From: M3007 sp046329435
Lineage (GTDB): Bacteria > Bacteroidota > Bacteroidia > Chitinophagales > Saprospiraceae
DNA: 64,000 nt
NCBI GenBank assembly: GCA_046329435.1
Contig: JAXLUR010000001.1
Span: forward strand, 62,001 to 126,000
Reading direction: 5' to 3'
Every line of letters starts with the position of its first letter. The stretch's first letter is position 1. Positions 34,110 to 42,905 of the stretch are shown here, piece after piece. A model generated the notes under the pieces. That model made no database searches. It saw nothing but the letters and a program-made list of their open reading frames with translations, and had not been told where the DNA came from. The position numbers and the translations under genes were made by a program.

Positions 34110-35442
34110 ATGCATCCGTTTCATTTTGGGCGCTGCAATCGCGACGGATCAATTGAAACAACTGGATGGTCTCTGGGCTTGGTTTGCTCTGAAACTCGTG
34201 CTCCATCATGGTGCAGCAGCGGCGATATTGTTCCAGCGCCTTGTCGCACATGCCCAGGCGATAATAACAGTCCATCAGCCGGCGATGGATGACTTCCAGG
34301 CAGTTGTCCCTTTGCAGAATATCACGGCATACGGCTGCCGTTTTGGTGTAATCGCCCTGGCGGTACAGTTGCTCGCCGTAGCACAAGGCCAGTTCAAGAA
34401 AGTCATTGCTCAGTCGGTGCCGCTCGATCTCCACCCAGCTGTGGCTTTCCACGGCGCAATTTTCCATAAAATTGCCGTGGTAAATCAGCAAGGCTTCCCG
34501 AAACAGGTCGTTCGATACTTCCCGGCCTTCCCAGACAGCCTTTTTCACTTCTGAGAGGATTGCCTTGAAACGATCGATGTCCGACGCAATTTCCAGCGTA
34601 TCCTCCATTTGGTAGCGCTGGTTTTGGTGGACGATGAACTCGCGTTTTTGGCCGCAGGTGGTGCGCAGCGATTTGCGTATCTTGGTAATTTCGACGTTGA
34701 GGCTTCTGCGGGCGCCCTCCGGGGAAAATTCGTGCTTTTCCGGCCAGAACACTTTTCCCAGGTGTTCGCGGCTCAACGCTTTTCCTCTGTGGTGGTACAC
34801 CAGGTAGGCAAATATCTGTTCGGCCTGTTTGGTCAGCACCACGGGTTTGCCAAACAGACGCGCGGTGAATGCGCCGAAGAAATTGACTTCCAGTCCGCGA
34901 AATACGGCTTCGGATACTTCCACGTCGGGCCGTAGCGGCAGATCGGAGGACGCGGCAGGCGGAAGCGTTTCCAGCGGCAAGGCGATCAGGCCCGGCACAG
35001 TGGCTGCCATCATCGACAGGAGGGCGTTGTTTCTGACGCCTACGGAAGAAGCCGTCGGATGGGCAACCATCTGGAAGCCCGAACAATACGCTTCCAGGCA
35101 ACTCAAAATCTGCTCTTCGTTGCTCGTCAGCGACAGCACATCGCAGGCGCCTGCCCGCCAGATCTGGTTGGTGGTTTGAAAAGATGTGTCGCTGGTCGCG
35201 ACGATAACAGCGGCATGCGGGTACCGCCTTTTCCATTCGCGCAGGCCCGACAATCCGTCCGATTCCGGCGGGTTGTGCAGTACGAGCACCATCCCGATGT
35301 CGTCGTGCTGCAAGTCCGGTATGGATTTTGGGCTGGCAGAGATGACTTCTGCCCGCGGATGATGAGCTGCTGTTTTGCGAAGGGTGTTGAGCAGGCCATT
35401 GTGGTGGCCTGTCATCAGAATTTTCAGGGCTGGGGTGGACAT
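34108..35442 (-). CDS. Transcriptional regulator: degenerate receiver + winged helix + BTAD (SARP-like)
   Basis: 444 residues. Residues 1-125 follow a response-regulator receiver pattern (KILMTGHHNGLL; AAVIVATSDT; RAGACDVLSL), but where the phosphorylated Asp should be the strand reads MVLVLHNPP, so it is probably not phosphorylated there. After a linker comes an OmpR-type winged helix (about 185-285; LTKQAEQIFAYLVYHHRGKA, ARRSLNVEITKIRKSL) and a C-terminal TPR-like bacterial transcriptional activator domain (about 290-440; DILQRDNCLEVIHRRLMDCY). This is the SARP/BTAD architecture. It has a canonical promoter with a leader of roughly 250 nt. Its targets may be the adjacent unassigned small genes, which is inference. 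Confidence 0.85.
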   Translation of the reverse strand: MSTPALKILMTGHHNGLLNTLRKTAAHHPRAEVISASPKSIPDLQHDDIGMVLVLHNPPESDGLSGLREWKRRYPHAAVIVATSDTSFQTTNQIWRAGACDVLSLTSNEEQILSCLEAYCSGFQMVAHPTASSVGVRNNALLSMMAATVPGLIALPLETLPPAASSDLPLRPDVEVSEAVFRGLEVNFFGAFTARLFGKPVVLTKQAEQIFAYLVYHHRGKALSREHLGKVFWPEKHEFSPEGARRSLNVEITKIRKSLRTTCGQKREFIVHQNQRYQMEDTLEIASDIDRFKAILSEVKKAVWEGREVSNDLFREALLIYHGNFMENCAVESHSWVEIERHRLSNDFLELALCYGEQLYRQGDYTKTAAVCRDILQRDNCLEVIHRRLMDCYYRLGMCDKALEQYRRCCTMMEHEFQSKPSPETIQLFQLIRRDCSAQNETDA

Positions 35443-35841
35443 GTTGTGGTGGTTGGGGGTGATAAAATCAGTTGCGGGCCTTGTTGCCCGAGCTGCAACA
35501 AAGCCAATGCGGTGATTAAACCCCGAAGGGTCGAGTGGGGCAATTCCAACTTGTCCGGAGAATGCAGCGACCGTCAGATAAACAATAGAATGGGATGGCT
35601 AAGGCGCCGTAACTGTCGCGTGGTTGGTTTTTTCGGGGCTGCTGGTCTCCTTGGGGTGGGCAATTGCCCGGGGGTCTCGAAGGAAGGGATTAGGCCACAA
35701 AGGTATAATTGAAATAAATTATGAAACAAATTTAAGTGTGGTAAAAAGTGTTAATGTTCGGAATTTGGTTCCAGGAGCCTTGTAGAACGACGGATTTTGC
35801 ATTATTTCACAACGCTTTTCACTATTTTATTTCAATCAAAT
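35443..35841. other. Divergent intergenic region upstream of the BTAD regulator
   Basis: A 399-bp stretch containing the regulator's minus-strand promoter at 35698-35730 and AT-rich DNA from about 35700 to 35840. No open frame here has a domain I recognise. I see no exact TAnnTTTG for the plus-strand small gene. Confidence 0.5.
35698..35730 (-). promoter_or_regulatory. Canonical promoter of the BTAD regulator
   Basis: On the minus strand: TTTG at 35730-35727, 21 bases, then TACCTTTG at 35705-35698. Both elements and the spacing match the Bacteroidota consensus. The start codon at 35442 is about 250 bases downstream, leaving a long untranslated leader. Confidence 0.65.
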
Positions 35842-36075
35842 ATGGATCAATTGAATTTTGCCGGTTTGCCCCCAAATGTACACCACTGCACCAGCCGCCG
35901 CGACGGCGACTGGATCATCTGGAGTTGTCCGCATTGTTCCGGGTATGAACGCAGACTCAACTGGGTTAGCGGCGAAATGCGCGTCAGACGGGGCGACTCC
36001 CCGGCCCAACATGTCGGCGCTGCTGACCACGGCGAAGTTTCTGATCCCTTGTCCGCCCGGGTTTGCCTCAATTAG
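35842..36075 (+). CDS. Small hypothetical protein with a Cys/His cluster
   Basis: 77 residues from the ATG at 35842. I do not recognise the family. The middle reads NVHHC...WIIWSCPHCSGYERR: one HHC and one CPHC about 18 residues apart, arranged like a small zinc-binding knuckle. It then has GEMRVRRGDSPAQHVG and a short tail. No signal peptide or membrane segment. It overlaps the 3' end of the convergent coiled-coil gene by 8 bp. It is upstream of and divergent from the BTAD regulator. It could be a zinc-ribbon adaptor, but no function can be assigned. Confidence 0.55.
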   Translation: MDQLNFAGLPPNVHHCTSRRDGDWIIWSCPHCSGYERRLNWVSGEMRVRRGDSPAQHVGAADHGEVSDPLSARVCLN

Positions 36076-36577
36076 ACTGATCGGTTTGCAGTTCGGGAAA
36101 CTGCCGGTAAAAATCCTGCTCGACCCGTTTGGCCAGGCGCAGATGCGGCGCCACTGGTTCGGGCGCTGCCTTGATTGTCGGAATTTTCCGGGTTGACGGC
36201 CTCGTTTCCGCAAGGACAGGGGCCCTGTCGGCTTCGTTTTTTTCTTCCTGAACGAACTGCCCTACGAACGCCTGAATGATCGCGTGGCCGTCGCCCTCGA
36301 ACGTCTTTTTTTGCCTCGAAGGCAAATGTTCGAGGACGCCCTTTAAAGGGCCGTCGTGGCTGATCCGATAAAAATCGAGCCGGAAAGGAATTTTGGTGGA
36401 CGGCAGGGCTTCTTCCAGTTGCCCGGCCCCCGGGTTTTCGTTGCGTTTGCGCAATTCTTCTACCTGGGCTTGCAAGTCGGCGATTTGCTCCGACAGTTTT
36501 TCTTCCTGAACCAGGGCGTTGTCGAGCAACAACAGGAGCTGATCCTTGGTGCGTTTGTCTTTTTTGGAGGTATTCAT
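36068..36577 (-). CDS. Hypothetical coiled-coil protein
   Basis: 169 residues. Residues 10-47 form a charged coiled coil (DQLLLLLDNALVQEEKLSEQ then IADLQAQVEELRKR). The middle (about 62-112) reads IPFRLDFYRIS...KGVLEHLPSRQKKTFEG...IIQAFVGQF. From memory this resembles a short module, G-x-I/L-E-H-x-x-S followed by an aromatic and a helix, found in many uncharacterised small bacterial proteins; I cannot verify it here. The tail is Pro/Lys-rich. No export signal. It lies 95 bp downstream of the 153-residue gene on the same strand. Function unknown. Confidence 0.7.
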   Translation of the reverse strand: MNTSKKDKRTKDQLLLLLDNALVQEEKLSEQIADLQAQVEELRKRNENPGAGQLEEALPSTKIPFRLDFYRISHDGPLKGVLEHLPSRQKKTFEGDGHAIIQAFVGQFVQEEKNEADRAPVLAETRPSTRKIPTIKAAPEPVAPHLRLAKRVEQDFYRQFPELQTDQSN

Positions 36578-36607
36578 CTGGCTATTATTTAAGGGGTTAT
36601 CAAACGG

Positions 36608-36644
36608 GTAAAACCGCCCGCCGGTGCAGGCAGGGCGGTTTTAC
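36608..36644 (-). terminator. Inverted repeat after the 153-residue hypothetical gene
   Basis: GTAAAACCGCCC (36608-36619) pairs perfectly with GGGCGGTTTTAC (36633-36644) around a 13-base loop. On the minus strand the T's fall within the end of the stem, so termination may be partial, with some read-through into the coiled-coil gene. Confidence 0.55.
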
Positions 36645-36672
36645 GCAATCGTTGGCAGGACCGAAGGCCCGA

Positions 36673-37134
36673 TCAGGCTGCTTCGTACACCTGTACTTTT
36701 TCCAGTTCGACAAAACCGGCCAGCGGAAGCGGCTTTTTGCCGGTGCTTTGCAGGCGGAGCACCACCACGATGTCGTACACACCTTCGGGAATCGTGTTGG
36801 CCGGAATGGTGATGGTGACATTGTAGTTGTTGGGGCCTTGTACGAAATTGACCGTGCGCGGGCTGAACGGCGAGGTGGGGCTCCATTCGGTGCTGCCCCA
36901 TTTTTCGAAGAGCACCTCGATGCGCCATTCGAGGCCGGCGAGGTAATTGGTCAGTTCGCCGCTTTGTTCCCAGTACACGTGTACGTGGGAGTCTTGCTCG
37001 CACTGAATGATGGTGGGCTCGTTCGGCGTCACTGGCAAGGTCGGCGGGTTGATCTCGTGGGTGTACGCGCCGGCGCCTTTGACGTAAAAGCCTTTCATGC
37101 CGGGGAAGCCGTTTTCTACTTTCATGGTTGCCAT
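36673..37134 (-). CDS. Hypothetical beta-sandwich-like protein
   Basis: 153 residues from the ATG at 37134. I do not recognise a family. The sequence begins MATMKVENGFPGMKGFYVKG and alternates short hydrophobic strands with turns (HVHVYWEQSGELTNYLAGL; YNVTITIPANTIPEGVYDIV; GFVELEKVQVYEA), suggesting an all-beta, Ig-like or jelly-roll fold. No signal peptide, so likely cytoplasmic or exported by an unusual route. The two Trp-containing strands in the middle could form a ligand face. It is the first gene of a minus-strand pair with the coiled-coil gene and lies near the BTAD regulator. Confidence 0.72.
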   Translation of the reverse strand: MATMKVENGFPGMKGFYVKGAGAYTHEINPPTLPVTPNEPTIIQCEQDSHVHVYWEQSGELTNYLAGLEWRIEVLFEKWGSTEWSPTSPFSPRTVNFVQGPNNYNVTITIPANTIPEGVYDIVVVLRLQSTGKKPLPLAGFVELEKVQVYEAA

Positions 37135-37441
37135 GATAAAAAGGGAGGTTTTGGTTTGGGGTTACGCCCGCACTGTCCAAACATGTTCAGCATCGGAGCT
37201 CTTTTTCCGGATTGGAGCAGGTGTCGTACCCGCGTTGTTTTTGGAGAACATTGAATGCGTTTGCTGAACACAGTGCAAAGGTTGGGGGGCTGCGCTAAAC
37301 AAGCGACTAAGCAGCCCTTACCCGGGGATTAATTGACGGTCAACAAAAACAAAATTGAAGAGTAGCAGTGATTTTGGGTTCAAAATTTTCCCTCCGGACG
37401 GCCTTTTCTATCTTTGCCGCTCACCCATCTTTTTAGAAAAA
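37135..37441. other. Divergent intergenic region before fabI
   Basis: This 307-bp stretch holds the fabI -7 box (37409-37416). I see no minus-strand TAnnTTTG for the 37134 gene and no other structure. Confidence 0.45.
37409..37416 (+). promoter_or_regulatory. TAnnTTTG promoter box for fabI
   Basis: TATCTTTG, the most typical form of the Bacteroidota -7 element, lies 25 bases before the chosen fabI ATG at 37442. A weak TTTTC sits about 20 bases upstream of it. It supports the internal ATG over the longer frame starting at 37355, which the promoter would overlap. Confidence 0.6.
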
Positions 37442-38236
37442 ATGATACTCAAAGGGAAAAAAGGCATTATTACCGGCGCACTGGACGATCAAAGCATCGC
37501 CTGGAAAGTCGCCGAGCGCGCCGTTGCCGAAGGCGCCGAGATCGTTCTGACCAACGCGCCCGTCGCCATGCGAATGGGCGTAATCAACGAACTGGCTGAA
37601 AAATGCAAAGCCCCCGTCATTCCCGCCGACGCCACATCAATTGAAGACCTGGAAACGCTCATCCGTCAGAGCATGGAACATTTCGGCGGTCAGATCGACT
37701 TTGTGCTGCACTCCATCGGCATGTCGGTCAATGTACGCAAAAACAAGGCCTATACCGACCTGAACTACGAATGGATGCAGAAAACCTTCGATGTCAGCGC
37801 CATTTCCTTCCACAAAATGCTTCAAACGCTCTGGAAACTTGACGGCATGCGCGAATGGGGCAGCGTTGTCGGCCTTTCCTACATCGCCGCCCAGCGGGTA
37901 TTCCCCGACTACTCCGAAATGGCTGAGTCGAAAGCACTGCTCGAATCGTTTGCACGCAGCTTCGGTTACCATTACGGCACTGCCAAAAATGTGCGGGTCA
38001 ATACGGTCAGCCAGTCGCCGACGATGACTACCGCCGGCAAGGGTATCAAGGGCTTCCAGGAGTTTTACGACTATGCCGACAAGATGTCGCCGCTGGGCAA
38101 TGCCTCGGCCGAAGCCTGCGCCGACTACTGCGTGATGCTTTTCAGCGATTTTACCCGCTACATCACGATGCAAAATCTTTATCACGACGGCGGTTTTTCC
38201 ACCATGGGCATGAACCCTGCCGTGATCGGTCTTTGA
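37442..38236 (+). CDS. fabI: Enoyl-[acyl-carrier-protein] reductase (NADH), FabI
   Basis: 264 residues from the ATG at 37442, normal for FabI; the longer frame adds 29 residues that cross the promoter. The SDR-type nucleotide motif ITGALDDQSIAWKVAERA is the FabI form. The catalytic pair sits in FPDYSEMAESKALLE (Tyr-x6-Lys), and NTVSQSPTMTTAGKGI is the substrate-loop region. It reduces trans-2-enoyl-ACP in the last step of each fatty-acid elongation cycle. The porin frame begins at or just after its stop, so the two are probably cotranscribed. Confidence 0.96.
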   Translation: MILKGKKGIITGALDDQSIAWKVAERAVAEGAEIVLTNAPVAMRMGVINELAEKCKAPVIPADATSIEDLETLIRQSMEHFGGQIDFVLHSIGMSVNVRKNKAYTDLNYEWMQKTFDVSAISFHKMLQTLWKLDGMREWGSVVGLSYIAAQRVFPDYSEMAESKALLESFARSFGYHYGTAKNVRVNTVSQSPTMTTAGKGIKGFQEFYDYADKMSPLGNASAEACADYCVMLFSDFTRYITMQNLYHDGGFSTMGMNPAVIGL

Positions 38237-38295
38237 ACCAGACAGACGAGGCAACGAAACTACCCGTGCAGCGTTCTGTTGAAAAGTGCCGTACC

Positions 38296-40323
38296 TTGAA
38301 AAAAGAATACCGGACCCGATACAAGCATGAATTTCCGAAGTTGTCTGTACGACTTCGGAAATTTTGCTTTTTCCTGCTTTGCCTGTTCCCCTTTGCTGCC
38401 GGCGCCCAGCAAATCCGGCGCGATTCTGTGCCTGCGCGACCCCGGCCTGCCGCGCCGGTTGTGCCCGACTCGCTCAAACCCTTGACCTATATTCTCGCCA
38501 ACCAGCCGGAAAAGGTGTATCCGGGACCCGACACCATGCCCGATTTTCAGTTCCGAATGTATGACCCGGCGCGCCGCCAGGCCATCGATTGGGGTACGCT
38601 CGGCAGCCTGGCCACCCCGGCCCGCCCCCTTTGGTTTGCCGTGCCGGCCCGGAAGGGATTCGACCCCGGCATTCATAATTTTGATCTTTACCGGCTGAAT
38701 GCCAGTGATCTGCGTTTTTACCAAAACACCCGCTCATACAGCGAAGTGTTTTTTTCGCAGGGGCAGTCGCAGGACAATCTGATGTTCTCGGCCCAGATGG
38801 CGCGCACTTTTTCAGGAGGCTCCACTTTTTCTTTTGATTACCGAAGCTACAACAACCTGGGCCAGTTTCGATATCAGCAGGCGCAGCACAACAGTCTGGC
38901 CGCCGGCATGCGCGTGCCAGTGGGCAAACGCTACGAAGGTTATATCGTTTTCTGCCAGAATGTCTTCCGGCAAAAAGACAACGGCGGCATTGTGACCGAT
39001 ACAATTTTCGGGAAAGGCCAGTTTCAGCGCACTATCGACGCGGAGATTCGATTGCCGGGCGAAAGCGCCCAGACGCGCGTATCTGACCGGACCCTCCAGC
39101 TGACCCAACACTTTCGCTTCGCTGGCGAGGATACCGGTAAACGCGCCTACCGCGCAACGCATTCCATCGCCTGGACGAAGAGTTTTTGGAAATTTTCAGA
39201 CACGGAAGTGGATGCAAACCAGGATTTCTATGGTCCATTTTTTATTACCGAAACGAGAGGACTGCGCGACCACATAAGGCTGAATCGGCTCGATAACTCT
39301 TTTACAATCAGCACTTTCAAACAAAAAAAAGCGGGCCAGCCCTCCGATCTGCTGGCTTTCGGGCTGACGCATTCCTGGTTCGATCTGTATCAGGAACCGC
39401 TCGATTCGTCTTTTTCCAACCTGTTTCTCAACGCCCGTATTGGCATCACGCCTTCCGAACGTTTCGCGCTGACGGCACAGGGCGATCTGGGCATGCTTAA
39501 TAATTTTGGAGAATATCAGCTGAGTGGCGCCCTTTCGTTGAGCCTCGGCAAAGCCGGCCGTATCAGCGCTTCCGTGCTCAGCCAACGCCGCCCGCCATCG
39601 CTGCTGCAATACCGCAACTGGGTGAGCTTCCGCGAATTATGGCGCAACGACAACCTGAAAAAACCGCTCGAAAACGCTTTGTCCTTTACCTATGCCTTGC
39701 CACTGGCCGGGCTGGAACTGACCGGCCAAACGCACGTAATCAGCAATTATATCTACTTCGATCAGGACGCAAAACCCGTACAAACCACCAGCCCCTTGCA
39801 GGTCGGACAATTACTGATCTCCGAAAACCTGCACGTGGGGCGCCTGCATTTTGACAACACGCTGGGTTTGCAACAATTGAACAGAAGCGACGTCGTGCGC
39901 CTGCCTTCGTGGTTTTCCAAAAACAGCCTCTATTATTCCGGCAAAGTGTTCAAAAAGAACATGGACCTGAGCGCCGGCGCCGATTTCAGAATCAACAGCG
40001 AATTTCGGCCGGATGCCTATATGCCTCTGACCGGACAATTTCATTTGCAGGACTCGCTAACCCAGAAGCCCTATCCCTGGGTCGATCTTTTTGTCGCGTT
40101 CAAGGTGCGCAGCTTCCGCTTTTTCTTCCGTTACGAGAACCTGACCGCTATTTGGAAGCCGGAAAATGTTTTTTACCAGACAGCCTACCATCCGCAGAAT
40201 TTCAACACCCTGCGCTTCGGCATCCGATGGCGGTTTATGGACAGTAATTTGCCGGATGCCAACCAAAACGGCAACAAACCGAGCGATACGGCTCCGGGTT
40301 CCATCGGCCCGAAAGGGTTCTAG
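38296..40323 (+). CDS. Putative outer-membrane porin (Porin_10-like)
   Basis: About 675 residues if the TTG at 38296 is used. No in-frame ATG precedes the signal peptide (RKFCFFLLCLFPFAAGAQQ), so the start is uncertain: TTG at 38233 (overlapping the fabI stop), 38296 or 38341. The mature protein begins with a Pro-rich stretch, then YPGPDTMPDFQFRMYDPARR, and has many alternating beta-strands ending in LRFGIRWRFMD, typical of the Bacteroidota 'putative porin' family. It should form an outer-membrane barrel. Cargo unknown. It follows fabI closely, and its stop lies 2 bp from that of the convergent metallopeptidase gene. Confidence 0.82.
   Translation: MKKEYRTRYKHEFPKLSVRLRKFCFFLLCLFPFAAGAQQIRRDSVPARPRPAAPVVPDSLKPLTYILANQPEKVYPGPDTMPDFQFRMYDPARRQAIDWGTLGSLATPARPLWFAVPARKGFDPGIHNFDLYRLNASDLRFYQNTRSYSEVFFSQGQSQDNLMFSAQMARTFSGGSTFSFDYRSYNNLGQFRYQQAQHNSLAAGMRVPVGKRYEGYIVFCQNVFRQKDNGGIVTDTIFGKGQFQRTIDAEIRLPGESAQTRVSDRTLQLTQHFRFAGEDTGKRAYRATHSIAWTKSFWKFSDTEVDANQDFYGPFFITETRGLRDHIRLNRLDNSFTISTFKQKKAGQPSDLLAFGLTHSWFDLYQEPLDSSFSNLFLNARIGITPSERFALTAQGDLGMLNNFGEYQLSGALSLSLGKAGRISASVLSQRRPPSLLQYRNWVSFRELWRNDNLKKPLENALSFTYALPLAGLELTGQTHVISNYIYFDQDAKPVQTTSPLQVGQLLISENLHVGRLHFDNTLGLQQLNRSDVVRLPSWFSKNSLYYSGKVFKKNMDLSAGADFRINSEFRPDAYMPLTGQFHLQDSLTQKPYPWVDLFVAFKVRSFRFFFRYENLTAIWKPENVFYQTAYHPQNFNTLRFGIRWRFMDSNLPDANQNGNKPSDTAPGSIGPKGF
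38330..38363 (+). promoter_or_regulatory. Hairpin at the start of the porin gene
   Basis: AATTTCCGAAGT (38330-38341) pairs perfectly with ACTTCGGAAATT (38352-38363) around a 10-base loop. It overlaps the candidate TTG start at 38341 and an out-of-frame ATG at 38327, so it could hide or select a start codon. Confidence 0.5.
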
Positions 40324-40325
40324 CG

Positions 40326-41369
40326 TTATTGTTTCAGCACTTTTTCCAGGTCTGCCAGCAGCTGTTTGCCTCCTGGCGAGAACCGCGCTGTAATGGCGGG
40401 GTTCGCTTTCGATTGCATCAGGTAGGCAAAATTGTCGGCCAACACTTCATCGGGGTGAATGATGTAGCCGGTATTGTCTTTTATTTGACGGTAAAAATCG
40501 GTTAAACTGCTGACATTCAGCGGACTGGACAAGCTGTCGGCTTTGGTAACGAGGTTCCATTTGCCGTCGGCCTGTGCTTCGACGGGGAATAGGTTAAATT
40601 GCAGATAATCGAAAAACGTGGGTTGCTGGGCGATAAATCCGTCGTGGTTGGCATAGATCACGGGCACGGCGTAAATCGTACGCCCGTCGTCAAGTTTGAG
40701 CGTGATTTTTTGGGCAAAATCTACGCCGTCCGGGTTATACAAAACCCGCGAGGCCAGTTTTTCAGGCAGCCTAAGGTTGTCGAGTCCGATACTTTCAAAC
40801 CCGATCAGGCGGTAGAGCGCTTTTCTTTTCTCCGGATTGAGTCGGGAGTACACATGAAACAGCTCATGGTACATCGTCGAAGAAAACGCGGATTTGTTCC
40901 GGGCCCTCAGGGCGTCGGCCGGTATTATGATGCAATTAGCCCGGGTATAGTACACGCCGTCGCCGTAATGGCGCCCTTTGGTTTTGATCAACAGCAGGGT
41001 ATCGGGGCATATCCGCGGCGAAACCGATTCGATGGTTTTATAGACGTCGCGCATCACTTTTTCCACAAACTGGCTCTCCTGTGCGGTAAAGTTATCGACA
41101 TCCTGTTTCAAAAAATCCTGGTATGCGGCCTGCATGGCCTTGCGGTCGGGCGTGGGCGGCAGCGCCTGTTTCATTTGGATCGACATTTCAACAGGGCGAA
41201 CCAGCTCGAAAAAATGATCGAGGGGGTCCGTGGTGATCGCTCCCGCGGCCTGGGCGCTGTCGAGGAGGAAAATGACCTGTCTGGAAAAATGAATGGCCGT
41301 TACGGGCGCTTGTTGTGCATTGCAGGACAACTGCACGAAGAGGAATAAAAAGAACAGGGTAGCACGCAT
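40326..41369 (-). CDS. Exported zinc metallopeptidase-like protein (HELFH)
   Basis: 347 residues from the ATG at 41369, with signal peptide MRATLFFLFLFVQLSCNAQ. It carries YHELFHVYSRLN (about residues 162-173), a zinc-binding HExxH, and a later DEVLADNFAYL (about 305), whose Glu could be the third ligand of a gluzincin-type site. I do not recognise a named family; the rest is alpha/beta with no extra domain. It probably acts in the periplasm or as an exported enzyme. Its stop is 2 bp from the convergent porin stop. The next gene upstream on the strand, the kinase, ends 165 bp away. Confidence 0.75.
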   Translation of the reverse strand: MRATLFFLFLFVQLSCNAQQAPVTAIHFSRQVIFLLDSAQAAGAITTDPLDHFFELVRPVEMSIQMKQALPPTPDRKAMQAAYQDFLKQDVDNFTAQESQFVEKVMRDVYKTIESVSPRICPDTLLLIKTKGRHYGDGVYYTRANCIIIPADALRARNKSAFSSTMYHELFHVYSRLNPEKRKALYRLIGFESIGLDNLRLPEKLASRVLYNPDGVDFAQKITLKLDDGRTIYAVPVIYANHDGFIAQQPTFFDYLQFNLFPVEAQADGKWNLVTKADSLSSPLNVSSLTDFYRQIKDNTGYIIHPDEVLADNFAYLMQSKANPAITARFSPGGKQLLADLEKVLKQ

Positions 41370-41533
41370 GGGAAAAGACAAGTTTTGGCCGAACGGGACT
41401 TGGTCGTTCGGGGATAAACAAATGAAAGAAACGAAGGAGGAACGCGGACTAAAAAAGGTTGGAGAAACCGGGCGCAAGTGTCGGGCATTTTTTTCTAAAA
41501 AAGGTGAAAAGTCGATATGCCACGCCAAAAAAA

Positions 41534-42901
41534 TCAGGAATGACCTGTGAAAACCAGGGTAAATTCGGCCCCGCCGCCCGGCCTGTTGCTGGCTTCGATA
41601 CTTATTCGATGCAGGTCGAGGATGCTGCGGGTGAGCGACAAGCCCACGCCTGTGCCTTTGAGGTTACGGTGCCGCGGGCTCCTGTAAAAAGGTTCGAAGA
41701 TCAGGTTGCGCTCTTCCTCCGGAATGCCCGGGCCATTGTCGCAGATGCTGATCCTATGTGCGCCATTGTTGGAAAACACTGCCACGACTTCTGTGCTGTG
41801 ATCGGGTGCGTATTTGCAGGCGTTGTTCATGAGATTGAGCAAGGCGGTCCGGAGCAAGGGTTCGTTAGCATCGACCAGCAAAAGGTCCGCATGCTCGGGC
41901 AGTGCTTTCAGGTCGATGGAAACATGGTATTCCGGGTGGTTTTTTTGCAATTGCTCTTTGGCCAGCCACAACAATTCGTCGAGACGGACGGCTTCCATCG
42001 GAATGCCGGAAGGGTCGTTGTACAGGCGAGCCAACTGGAGCAGCTTTTCTTCCACTTCCCCGATCAAAGTGATGTCATCGAGCACACTTTTCAACGCTTT
42101 TTGATATGCTGCGGGCTCGCGCTCGCGTTGCAATGCCACCTCGATTTGCGCCCTGATGGCAGTGAGCGGGTTTTTCAGCTCATGCGATACATTGGACAAA
42201 AACATACGCTGCATCCCGAAGGCCTTTTCGACCCGGTCGAGCATCTCGTTGAATTTTTCAGCCAGACGCGCGATTTCATGCGTTTCGCCCTGAATTTCAA
42301 GCCGTCGTTCGGGTCGGGCAGGGGAGAGGCTTTCCACTTGTTCCATAAACAGATTGACTGGCCTGAGTGCGCGGCCGGCAAAATGCCAGGTGGTGGCAAG
42401 CAGGATCAGCAAGCCAATTAAAAAACTGAAAATGAGTAAGTTGCGCAGTCGATCGGTATTAGATTTGTCAAAAAAACCTTCCACAACCAGCACATAGGGT
42501 TGCCCTTTGTCGGTGTAGATCAATCGGGCCAGCGCCTCCAGATTGTGGTGTTCGGTTCTGATTTCCTGGCCGGCCAATGCCGACTGGATCACTTTTACCC
42601 CGATTTCCGGAGCCTCTGATTGAGCGGAAAAAACCCTTTGATAAGCCTGATTGTACAGACTGATGTTGTCGCGATAGGGCAGGGTGTCTTCATCGTTGCC
42701 AATAACCGGCGGTAGCGCGGCGAGGCGGGGCGCATCCTGGATCAGGGTCTGTTCTGCAACGGTAGCTTTGGAACGCAGGGTCTGGAAAAAAACGTCTTGC
42801 GCATCTTTTTTGAACATCCAGTACACATACGCGAACAAGCCGGCCAGAATGCAGGCAGCAATCGCAAAAAACGACAAGCTGAGTCGGGTACGAATCTGCA
42901 T
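41534..42901 (-). CDS. Sensor histidine kinase (HAMP-containing)
   Basis: 455 residues from the ATG at 42901. Two transmembrane helices (LSFFAIAACILAGLFAYVYW; LLIFSFLIGLLILLATTWHF, about 165-185) flank a periplasmic sensor of about 130 residues. A HAMP-like linker, the phospho-acceptor box FLSNVSHELKNPLTAIRAQ, the N box NLMNNACKYA, and ICDNGPGIPEEE and GTGVGLSL complete a HisKA/HATPase kinase. No response regulator gene is adjacent, so the partner must lie elsewhere. It starts 4 bp after the sirtuin stop, indicating translational linkage in an operon with the sirtuin and probably the permease. Confidence 0.92.
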   Translation of the reverse strand: MQIRTRLSLSFFAIAACILAGLFAYVYWMFKKDAQDVFFQTLRSKATVAEQTLIQDAPRLAALPPVIGNDEDTLPYRDNISLYNQAYQRVFSAQSEAPEIGVKVIQSALAGQEIRTEHHNLEALARLIYTDKGQPYVLVVEGFFDKSNTDRLRNLLIFSFLIGLLILLATTWHFAGRALRPVNLFMEQVESLSPARPERRLEIQGETHEIARLAEKFNEMLDRVEKAFGMQRMFLSNVSHELKNPLTAIRAQIEVALQREREPAAYQKALKSVLDDITLIGEVEEKLLQLARLYNDPSGIPMEAVRLDELLWLAKEQLQKNHPEYHVSIDLKALPEHADLLLVDANEPLLRTALLNLMNNACKYAPDHSTEVVAVFSNNGAHRISICDNGPGIPEEERNLIFEPFYRSPRHRNLKGTGVGLSLTRSILDLHRISIEASNRPGGGAEFTLVFTGHS

Positions 42902-42905
42902 GGCG

